This document shows positions 25,601-37,600 of a DNA stretch of 64,000 nt, one piece after another. Source of the DNA: Cyclina sinensis (taxonomy: Eukaryota; Mollusca; Bivalvia; Venerida; Veneridae); NCBI GenBank assembly GCA_012932295.1, contig JAAONU010000001.1, positions 27,938,550 through 28,002,549 on the forward strand, written 5' to 3'. Made by a program: the position numbers and the translations under genes. The stretch's first letter is position 1, and each line of letters opens with the position of its first letter. Below the pieces are notes generated by a model, which ran no database searches, was not told the DNA's origin, and saw only the letters and a list, made by a program, of their open reading frames with translations.

Positions 25601-28600
25601 GAGCTTATGTTTTAAATTTGATTTCATCTGTCTTTTCATTAGTCTGTCTGTCCATCTGATATTTGGCTACTGCTGTAACTATTATTGCCAAAACTCATAT
25701 CAGGTTTCGGATAAACTTTCTCAATCTTAGCACCAACTATGTAATTTGTCTATGCAGGTATAGTAACTAGAAGCAGGACAGGAAGGACTAAGCCGAAAAC
25801 CCTTGATGAGGAACATTATGAGGTGCCCACACTGAAGAGAAAGGCTCCTGCAGTCCAGACTGACAGTCCCGGTGGCAAGAAAAAAATACAAACAGACAGT
25901 GTTTCATCAGATACATCGTTTGTTCATTCTAGAGAGCTTGAAACAAGTCCTAGTGATGCACAACTCACTAGCTCACACACTGCTGCAAAGAAAACTGTAA
26001 GACTTCATTAGCTTTGCAAAAAACTAAACACATGTAAAACTGGCAATGGTAATTAATCACAGTCCAAATTGCACAAATAAAACAGATATAGAGTACAGTA
26101 GTATGGTTAAATGAGCAGTTTGAATATTTACCGATACATTAAGCTGTCAACTGTGTATTTTTATAATTTTTTTTTTCTTATAAAATTATCTTTTTGGTTA
26201 TTCAGTTACAGACTTAGTAATTGAAACTTCCAATACCACTTGAGTAACTAGTTAGCTGGGCACTCATGCTTACCTAGTTTGTTATAGTTTCAAGCTGATT
26301 TCAATGACATTGCACTTGGTTCTTTGTGCATTTGTACCGAAGAGGCTATAATTGCCTTCTTGATTATATTGTTTCAGAGAAATTTTTGTATTTAGACCTT
26401 ACTATAAAATATATATTTGCGTATTGTAGGTTGAGTTAGACTATTATTACAAGGCTATTAAGATGTACATATCAGGGGATGGTTATCCAGATTCGACCTC
26501 AGCCAGTTTCAAACGGCTGATCAGAGACCAGGCTCAAAATTATACACTCAAAGATGGTGATCTGTATCATGAAGTTGGGCCTAAAAATGAATTAAAGAAG
26601 ATTGTAATGACCAAAGAGGAACGGTTGAAGCTTCTAGCACAGACTCATCTTAAGTCTTCAAGTAATCATTCTCTTACTTTAACTTTACACTGGGAATGAG
26701 TATTTGGTGTGGTATTGAATGTACACAATTTTACACTGGTTTTAGACATGTAAACTGCTGTAAGTTCAAGACATGTAACCCCCATAATATTTGTATGTCC
26801 GAACCTGAAGTAGCCTCTTTCAACCTTGTCAATAGATATTTAACAGTTTCTTATATAGAGTAAGAATCTAGAGATCTAGTGCATGTCCATCTAAAGAATG
26901 TTGATTTGATATCATGATCACCTGTTTCCTCTGAAATACTTCTGAAGGGCATGAAAATGAAAATAAACAGATAAATATTATGCACATTTTGATCCTTCCA
27001 CTTTGACATTGTGAAAAGTTGACGTGTCACTAGTGCTATTTGATATTAGATCATTATACTTGTGACACAATGATGAGTCAGTATGAATGCCATACCATTG
27101 TTCCTGGAACATTGTTGTTGTATATAACAGGTAGAGTTCAGATGATACAATCATTAGATAACTATCATTGGAAAGGAAAACTGATAGATTGTGAAGCCTT
27201 TCTGCTAGCCTGTCCTCATTGTGATAAAGTGGACCAAAATAAAGTTAGAGATGCTACATTTAAAAATATGGGAGAAGCAAAGGTAACCATTTAATATACT
27301 TTGTTATACTTTCTTTCTTGCTGGTACTTTTTCAGTGTAGTTTGTTGGTAAATGAAATTGTGAAAAAAATTATTTATTTTGTGACTGAACGTCACTTATT
27401 TTTCAAATGATGTTACACTCAGATCTTTGAAACCATGCATTCTTTAGCTCTTTGAGGTACAAAGTATCTCTTTTTTCATACAGGATTTGAATCCACATGT
27501 AGACTGTTTTGATTGTTTTCAAAGTAAAGGTCTTCACTTAGTTAGTGCATAGGTTATTAATGAATATTTGATAGGAAGCATCAGTTATTATTTTGCTATC
27601 TGAGCTGACTTTTAGAAACAACTTTGTCCATCATCATGTGTTTTGTTTGTGAATGTCAGTGTTTTGTTTCAAGGCTGTAGCTCCATCATGAATGGTGGAA
27701 GTTTGAAGTCAGCATAAATGTTAACTTTAGCCTGAGGTTTTGTGCTTATGACCCATATCTCTCTTGTAAAGGGCAAAATCTGCCTAAAACATGTCAGAGT
27801 TTACATATTAGGTCCATTTCTTTGCCTTAAAATTATTACACTGTCAAGCTTAGATGATATTTAAAATATCATCTAAGCTTGAAAGTGTATTTTGCATATG
27901 AACAAAGTCACAATCAAGTTAACATTTTGAAATCTTTTGATTTTTTGTCTTTGCTCTGACTTTGTCATGTCTAGAAGGAAAATCAGATGACATAAATGGC
28001 TGTTAATCATATTCTGAAGAGATCTCTCACACCTTGGTTACTTAGGTCAAGATGACATTTTCACCTTTTTTCAAGTTTGGTTCATAGATAGGTTTTAGAC
28101 TATGCTGTTAATAACACAAACTGTTGCCCAGGTGGTTCATAGATAGGTTTTAGACTATGCTGTTAATAACACAAACTGTTGCCCAGGTGGTTCATAGATA
28201 AGTTTTAGTTTATGCTGTTAATAACACAAACTGTTGCCCAGGTGTTCAGCTTTTTCACTTTCTGGGCATTACACACATTTGTTATATTTTGTAGAGACAG
28301 CTCCTTTTTGATAGGGCAGACACTTACCAGGAAATCAGTAACTACTTAGTGTACGATGTATTCTCAGACGATGAAGCATCAAAACGCTTGGAGCACTTGC
28401 AGAGACAGATGAAAAACTTCAAGATAGAAAATGGGATGCTTATGCATTACACAGGGAACAAGAAACACAAAGTACTCACTTCAGCAGCTGAGAGGCAAAA
28501 AGCTATATCTGAAGCTCATCTTAAAAAAGGTACATACAGCAAAAGCTCTAGTCTGTTTGTGTCAAAGAAAAAAAAATTCTTCATTCCCCTTCAAGATTAG

Positions 28601-31600
28601 CTAGTTACAGATGAATTGTGAAATAGTTGGAAATCAGTTTGAAAAACAGACTGTAGTTGATTATTATAGACTAGTAAATACATGGTTTCAGATTCATAGT
28701 GAATGAATATGCCCATGTTGTTGCAGTTTGATTAATCATTTCTCCCTGAAAAATTTTAGTCACTGCTTTGTTAGTCTGTCAGTCACTTGCGGAGAAATTG
28801 GTTAGTAAACTGGTTGGATACCCTGGAACACTTATAGGTGACTGACCGCTGGGATATCACTACAGCTGTTAACTGGTGTTAAACTCCAATAAACCAAACT
28901 AAACAAAACCTTATTATTCTGTCACACTCTTGCTGGTCTGGGCTGTAACTTGGGCTTAGTTGGAATACTTAGCTCAATTTTTTGCCTCAATCAGACTATG
29001 TGTTGCGCAGATGAACTAGTTGGTTGCTCAAAGGTCAAGGTCACACTTAAAGGAAATTGGCTACAGTTTTGCTTGTGTTTGCTGTAACATGGCCTTGGTT
29101 GCAAGAAGGATTTCAAAGTTACACTGCACAAGTATTCTCCTCATTTAGGTCTTGTGTCACTCACAAGAACCAGGTCAGTAACTCAAAGGTCAGGGTCACA
29201 CTAAGAGGTCATTCAGCTACAGTTCTGCTTGCCCATGTTGTAACTTGGCCGTAAATGGTGGGATTTCAGAACTACCAATCTTTCCTCATTTGTCAGGCAC
29301 TGACTCTGATCCATCTTTCCTCATTTGTCAGGCACTGACTCTGATCCATCTTTCCTCATTTGTCAGGCACTGACTCTGATCCATATTTCCCCATTTGTCA
29401 GGCACTGACTCTGATCCATCTTTCCTCATTTGTCAGGCACTGACTCTGATCCATATTTCCCCATTTGTCAGGCAATAACTGATCCATCTTTCTTCATTGT
29501 CAGGCACTGTCTCTGATCCATTTTTCCTCATTTATCAGGCATTCACTCTGATACATCTTTCCTCATTTGTCAGGCATTCACTCTGATACATCTTTCCTAT
29601 TTTGTCAGGCACTCACTCTGATCCAACCAACACTTACCTCCAGCTGGCTGAGACAGCATTCTGGTTTGGAATGAAGTTTGATGTGAAGATTTATGTGAAC
29701 TACTGTTGTTCAGCAGAGAACAAACACCTGCTTGATAGATTCTTCCAGTTCAGAGAACATCACATGAAACAGGTATTGTAGTCGGCTAGTTCAAGTATAT
29801 TTAGATCTGCCCTTTGCCAATGAATGCTGTTATTTAAAGAGTTTTAAAGCAAGGATTTTTAGTTTTCTAGAGCAATATTGCTGTTAAAAACTAATGGAGC
29901 AGTCATGTTAGTTGCTTGTCATCTGTGCATTGTCTGTAGTCAACTTTTTCATTTAAATGTCTTTTCCTGAATCTTGCAGTTAAATAAGATCAAAATCAAC
30001 AGGAATCTTCCTTGGGTGATCCACTTTCAGATTAAATGATTCAGTTTGTGCACTGGCAAAAAAAAAAGAGAACAAAGTTACAAATGCAAAAATTGCTAAA
30101 CCTTGAAAATCTCTAAAACTTCATGTCATAGAACTTTTGGTAGGAATCGTTGGCTAGTAGTCCCTTTCAGGGTTTGTTCAGTGTGCCTCTAGTCAAGGGT
30201 CATAGTTTCTCACTTAAGATAAGAAAAAACATCTACCCATATTGACCGCCTGAATGAAGGCACTGAGGTCAGTAACAGCCCCTACAAAAGGCTCATGTTT
30301 GGTATAGACTTACAGAGAAAGTCTTCCTCTGAAATATGTCTTGTCATCAGCACAATTTGGAAATTATTTATGGTAATAAATAACTGTACAGGACATTAAA
30401 GACAGTGCAGAAATCAAGAAGTACTCTGGCTTGACTGATATAAGTAAATGCCTGAAGGGATGTACATGCCTGCTCTGTCCCCAGTTTTCTGTCTAGAAAA
30501 ATCTGTCTGTGAGTAGAATTTTTTCTCTTTGTGTTCAAACTGTCAAAATGAATTATTTGGGAGAACAATACTGGAAGTACACACAGCTCAGCATTAGCAA
30601 CCTATTCATAAGTGTGGTGGTCATAACAAAAATGACTCTTTTTGTGCTTGAAAAGAATAATTTTTTGATATATTTAAAACAATTCTTTGGTACATTTAAG
30701 CCCTTATCTCAGGAAGTACTCAGCAGCAGTGAAAGTTTGATAACAGAGGTCCCTGAAGAGCAGTGTGTTGAAGAAGTGGAACCTATTCCAGAGGTAGATG
30801 AACATACCATTGTTGAAGGTATGATAGTAATGTGAATGAGATGATTTCTGTCATCTTTCTTTATCCCAAGCTGAACAAAACCTAAATCTTCAGGGCACGT
30901 TTGTCATATAAGAAACCAGAACTACAATTTAATTATTTTTTTTAAGCCTATCTTTGAAAATTATGAAAAATTGGTGTAGTGATTTCATATTTAAACTTAT
31001 TTGAAAATATTGACATTTTTGTCAACAGACGAACAGTATAATGCACCAAATTGTTTTAATCACATGATTGTTGATTGTGTGAAGTCAAGTGGTCTTCTAA
31101 AACAGTAATGACTAAAAATATTACTATTGGATAATGCTGATTACTGCATTCATTTATACTGATTTTTTTTTCTTACATATAAAAAATTCTTTGATTGTTT
31201 AAAAATGTTTAGATAGTTTGAATTTTATTTCTCTCAATTCACGTAATAATAATACTTGCGAGAATCTTTATAGTCTGTGCTTGTGTAAAGCGTTAAGGGG
31301 TCATTATTGAATGCACCTTACTAACATACATCTGAAATTTGACACGTAAGTTTAGGTGAGTTAATGAATATTAACAAAATATCTAAAATTTGAACAGATT
31401 TTATATTTAAAAAATTGTATTAAGTCTTAGAAGTAATAAACAGAAATATCTTCAAAAAGAGGATTGGTGTAGATACAGTACAAAATTAGTGCCTCCTAAA
31501 ATGAATTGTTTTTCTTTCACACGGTGTCTCTAAAATGGCGGATGTACCGGTGTCAATATAAATTCCACCCTTTCTTGAAATCATTCTGTCGGCAAATATT

Positions 31601-34600
31601 GAACGCGCATAGTAATTGAATGTTCTGTTGACATTTCAATTTAGGCTATAAACAAAAAATTTAAGTTTAATGCTGAAAGTGTCAATATTATTTTTCAGTG
31701 AAATAAGTTGAATATTTAGACATAGTTATTGTATATTCATTCCATTTAGAGTTATTTTTCAGGCTTAAAATGATTTCATGTTAAATTTACTGCTGTATTA
31801 ATGTAATTAAATATTGCATTATTTCTGGATGCAATTAAAAACAGTTACAAATTCTACCCTAACATTTCATAACAGCAACACTTTTAACCAATAGCAAATT
31901 TCCTTCTTCAGCTGAAGATTTTGTAACTATCAGTTCCATTTGTCACAAATGTAAGTCAAAATAGATATAATACAGCTATGCCAAAAATAAGTACTTGCTG
32001 AATTTTATTAAAAGGCTTAAAGACACTTTGATAAAGATATCAAATAAGATATTGAAATAAATGTCTGTATTGATATTTTTTTCGTAAAACAGTAAATAGG
32101 CATACTATGGTCTGTAGGTAAAGAAAAACTCTCATGGGTTTGTTTTTATCATCTAACAAATTAATTACCTAACACATTCATACATGTATAAAGGCGGTGA
32201 TAATGATAACATTAATCAGCCGTAAATTAAATATCAAAACGTTTTAACCATGAAAAATTATACGAAATGGAATAAATATACAACAATAATCACTAAATAT
32301 TTATTTCATTGAAAATGAAGTTGACACTAAACTTATTTTGTTTATAGCCTTAACTGTTACAAAAACAGGACTTTAGAATAATCTGCAGGTCCAATATTTG
32401 CCAATGTCCAAAAAAAAAAATACACTTATGGGGGATTATTTTTGTACTATATCTACGCTGATCATCTTTTTCAAAGATACATGTATTTCTTGTTTCATGT
32501 TAAATCATAAGACAGACATTTATCATCACCACACACTATTATTTTCTGTTGAAGAAATACCTTGTGAGGAACAAGAGCATGTGCTGGAGCAAAAATCTCC
32601 AAGTGCATTTGTACCATCAGTGAGCCAGGAAGTTTATGACTCTTCTGGACAGGGCCTGGAACTTGGTCAGGTTGTAACAGAGTGTGCAGATGGACCGACA
32701 CCACATCAGATGACAACTGTTCAGTCCCTGCTGACTTCAGATGGTAGAGTGAAGAAATTATTTTATCAGAAATGCTAGATTTATTTTAGAAATATAATAC
32801 AGCATATTAAGATACGTTAGTTAGTGTTATGAAATATAAGAGCATTATGTTATCGCTTGGTTATGGCTTGAGCAAAGTTAAGATTGACTAATACAAGTTG
32901 AATATGTCTACTTATTACCCAATGCTTACTTTATATGTTGTTTTCTCAAAATGCAAAAACACTCTCTGTACTGCATTTTTTTAAATACCATGTTCTGAAA
33001 TAATTGGTAAATTTTCAACATGATAAAGAAAATTAATTATGCAGAATAGAAACAGAGAAAGATTAGTTATGTAACAAGAGTAAAATATCACAGGAACAAA
33101 TTTAAAAAACTGGTATGCAGATTCAGAGGAAAGTTCAGAGAAGATGTAGTTATTTCATACATTGTTATCTATTGATAGTCATAGACATTTATTATTGTTG
33201 TACAAGGAAATTTGAAAATTGATAATTGAAAACGAAATGCTAGAAAGTGAGGGAAAATCAGCTGAAAAAATTATTTTATATTATTGATTAGAGTTATCTG
33301 TCAGTCATTAGGTGATTTATAACTGGTTTAATGTCTATAGTCATTTGGCAGTTTTTCTATTTGTCCTTTCATGAATTTGTTAGCAGAATCTTATGAGGCA
33401 ATATGATTAATTACATATATGTAATAGTGTAAGTATTTGTTGAAATCAGACAGTGAATGCTCTTGTGAGTGGAAGTTGATTGCTTTATGTCTCCTATTTT
33501 TCTTGGGGTGTTATTGCATTGCCATGTGGTATTCTGGTTGGCACAGAATTAGGAAGTTCTGATGAGCGTCCAACAACCATTATTGTGCGTCTCACAGAAG
33601 ATGGACAAACAATCATCCTGCGGGAAGATGGCACTGATCCAGCTGCAGATTTACAAGTTGGTGGAGAAACGGAAGAAGTCTGTACAACTACTAACAGTGA
33701 TGATGTGACAAATGCTGCTGTTAAGTCCATACTGTCTGACTCAGGTACATTAAATTTACAAAATAAATACATCATTGCGCTAAATAGGAATGTGTTTCTG
33801 ATAAAAATTCAACAGAAGGAGCTGTTGATGATTGGATAGAGCACAGGACTCATGATCCGGAAGTTGCTGGTTGGAATCACACCAGGGGTGAGAGATAACA
33901 GGTGCATTTCACATTCCTCACTTTTGGCACCTGGTTTGAGCCCAGGAAGCAGTCATTGAGAGGGATTATATAAGTTGCAAGAACTTGCTTCCCTACTGAT
34001 GTAAAATAAAAAAGTTTAAACATAAAAATTCAAGAAATATTTGGTATGTTTTGAGTGCTGAGGAACTCCTGTAATATCATTTGACCTTGGTTGTTGTTAA
34101 AGGCTTCCATTACAAAATTTACATCAGAAAAAGAATGAAGATGTACTAATTGTACTACTGTGATGTGACATAGTTGTATATAACATGTCAGTTATACAGT
34201 TATAAGAAATAAGATTATATTGATAATACAATATAAATTTTTACAGCCGCTATGACACATTTGTACACTAGAACAGTACCACACAGTGAGGAGGTGTCTC
34301 AAACAGTCTTAGAACAATTGCAGCCATCAGAACAAGCCAACACAGGTATTGGAACAAGACCTTACAGAAGAGAAAATATAAAAAATTAGTTGTATACTTT
34401 TGACATTTAAAAGTTTACACTTGGTTGCCTTACCTTTGTGTAACCAATACAGGTTTACTATCCATCCAACAGCCTGGCCATCCATCCAGAAAATTTGAAT
34501 CCTGTAACGACTCAAGAAGTATAAAAAACTGCATGAATATTTGTATGCAGATTAAATTTTGCACGTAGTAATTTAATTACCAGTTTGTGAGTTATGCATC

Positions 34601-37600
34601 TTGATTTAGATTTTTTAGAGCCCTCTGGTTTTGATACTGATTTAAAGACTTGTACTGTAGAGCAAATTTACTTATTTGACACATGGTCATAGGTATTTGA
34701 CACATGAGCAGTGTCTGCCTTCTTGTTTAGAGAATTTTTCGTTACCTAACACTGAAAATACCTAACACTGCAAATTTTACTTTAATACCGCCATATCCAA
34801 TGATATGAAAGAAAAAAACAGTCTTTAAAAAAGAAATCCTCAAACATTTGAAATATTTGTTATGAGGAGTGTTGAGTAAAGTTGTATATTTTAAGTATAT
34901 GTACTTCATTTGCAAATGTTTTCTGTGTGTAAGGGATATCTGAGGACTCTGGTACAGCAGATGAAGGAACAAATACAGAAGAAATCATAGAAGACGGTGA
35001 AGACAGTGACAGCTGGGTGTATGGCACTGATGAGGAGGAGGAGGAGGAAAGTGTGGAGGAGGAGAAAGGACACCCCATGCTCGAGGCATACATGAAAAAT
35101 GCCGACAAAAAGCCTGTCACACCAAGACAACATTTTAAATGTAGTCAGTGTAACAAAATCTTCTATGGACCTCTTAAGTTCAAAAGTAAGTATTTGTAGA
35201 GAATTCAGAAGAAAAAATTGTATGATTCATTATTTAGCAAACACCGGTATTTGTATTCAGAAGTTCAGTGCATTATTGGTTATTAACACTTATAAATAGG
35301 ATAAAGAATTATTATGGCTGAAAATTTACTAGTGTTCATGCAGACTTAATATACACAGTAGTCTTGCCTGTAGAGAAAGAAAAATAACACAATGAATTAT
35401 GTAGAAGTTATATTTATTATGTAAGACTTTGGCATGTATAAAAAGTTTTTTCAGAAATATTTTCTCTGTTTCTGTTGATAATGTCTTTACCTTATTATGA
35501 CCTTTTTCTGCTTCAGTGCATATGTACAAACATACTGGACAGAAACCATTCCCATGTAATCTGTGTAATAAGAAATATACAAACAAGAAATCCCTAGTCC
35601 TGCACCAGAAAGTCCATACAGGAGAACTGCCTTTTCTGTAAGTGATTGTCTTTGTATAATGGTTTTTCTGAATAAATGGCATTATAACGTATATGTAGCA
35701 TTAAAATGCATCGTGAATAATTGTGTTTGTTTAACTCTCTAATCCTCGTTTAAGTTGTTTGATACTGTTGTGTGCTCCATTGTTCCTTCTTATATGTAGG
35801 TATTTCTAGAATGAACATGACTTCTGTTACCATCTTATTCAAATTCAGATATTCCTTACTGTAGTGTCATAGCTGTATGCTAGACCCTGCGTCATAAACT
35901 GAGGAATTCTGCAGATTTTCCTTCCATTTTCTATGAATGATCTCATGAAAATATTTTGTGAGAAAACATTACTGTATAACACTAGTCTTGTCACTACTGT
36001 CTTGAAGTTTCAAGTATATACTAGGTCCAGTGTATCGTGAAGAGTCTTTGGCAATGTTACTGTCTGTATTTTCAGTTGCAGCCTTTGTGGAAAAAGATGT
36101 CCCAGTAAGATAGCTTTAAAATCTCATTTGAAGTGTCATGATGGCAAGGGAGGTGGTTTTCCTGCTAAGTGTGATATTTGTGACAGAATGTTTTCTCGTA
36201 AACATCTCATGGAGCGACACAAACTTCACAAACACACCAACCTACAGACAGAGTTCAAATGTGCTGAATGCAATAAAATTTTTAGTCATCAGAGTGAGTG
36301 AAGTTTCATGTCATTGTAATAGAGTATAAGGATCTGTCTTTGGGTTTGATAGAGGATTGAGAAATACCAACTTGAGGGTGTCTGATTATGTCGCGAACAA
36401 GCCTTGGTTGCCCAAGGGTTGGGATTTCCAAATCTTCTTTCAAATGCAAACATTGATTTTTTTTCTCACAAACCTGACTTACAATAAAATACAAGAACGA
36501 TTTTAGTTGTAACTAATTTTTATGCGCACTGACATAATTTGCAACTTCACAACCTTGTTCTTAATACACAAAGTTTACAAGTGCTTTAAGAACTGGAAAG
36601 CAATTTGATCAAATATTCAGTGAAAATGGATTTATATCAGATTCAGTGTTTTTATAGGAAAATGTGGTCACATGTGAAACTGCTATCTTTAGTAACATGG
36701 ATTTTCCAATGTGAGCACAAGATTGATTTGTGTTCCTGTGCATGCATAAATACGTTAAATGTTCCATCATTACCGTTATATGTTTTAAGTGACTTAAACT
36801 CAGAGAATGCAAAGCCAGGTTTTTATTAATTTTTACAGATTTTTCTATCTGGTTAGTGAGAACATTATATACTGACTGATTTGTTAAGTGTATTGGTTAT
36901 TGGACTTTTACCATAATTGCAGAAATCATTATTGTCCCAGTTGAAGGATCACACTTGTTTCATTCTAAGTAAGTTTAATCAAATGAGTAATTAAATGCCT
37001 CTTGGCCCTCTTATCATACCCATACAGTGTGTAGTGATGAATCTTTTATATAGTGAAAGACTGTTATTCATTTTCAGGAAGTTTGAAGAGACATGTCATG
37101 TCCACTCATTTAAACATTAAGAACCATGTTTGTGGTCTGTGTGGAAAATCATTCTATCGTAAGGAATACCTGACTGGTCATCTGATTCAGCATGGTGGAG
37201 CTGCAGCTGAAGGGCTCACCCCGAGAAAACAGAGACCATCAACATTCAAGCCCCGTCCATCTGTATTCAATGCTCCTGGGTATGAGATAAAGAGGGTGAA
37301 AGTAGAGGGTGAAACTGAGGAAGAACAATATGGACACATGCAGGACGACTCGAGAGACGAAGTAGGTCACCGTTCATGACTGTTTAGTTCACTCAGTGAC
37401 ATCAGAAGAGCAAACTTTTCATCAGAGTTGCAGTTGTCAGTAGAATCGTTTTTCATCAAATTTATCTCTTGGGTCAACAACTTACAAATACATTGATCGT
37501 CTTAGTAAAGTTTAAAAAAAAAAAAATTCAACTTTAATTGTATTGTTAATTGCTTGAATTTCTGTTGGATGTCTTCTTTGACTAAGATACAGATTGATAT

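Noticed and set aside
33826..33880. Possible functional tRNA gene
   Set aside because: A- and B-box-like motifs are present but the acceptor stem and cloverleaf do not close, and the sequence runs into a SINE body shared with other copies.
34860..35133. Minus-strand frames of 86 and 75 codons
   Set aside because: They are shadows of the acidic GAG/GAA-rich exon 16 on the plus strand; the Ser/Leu-rich peptides are the expected complement.
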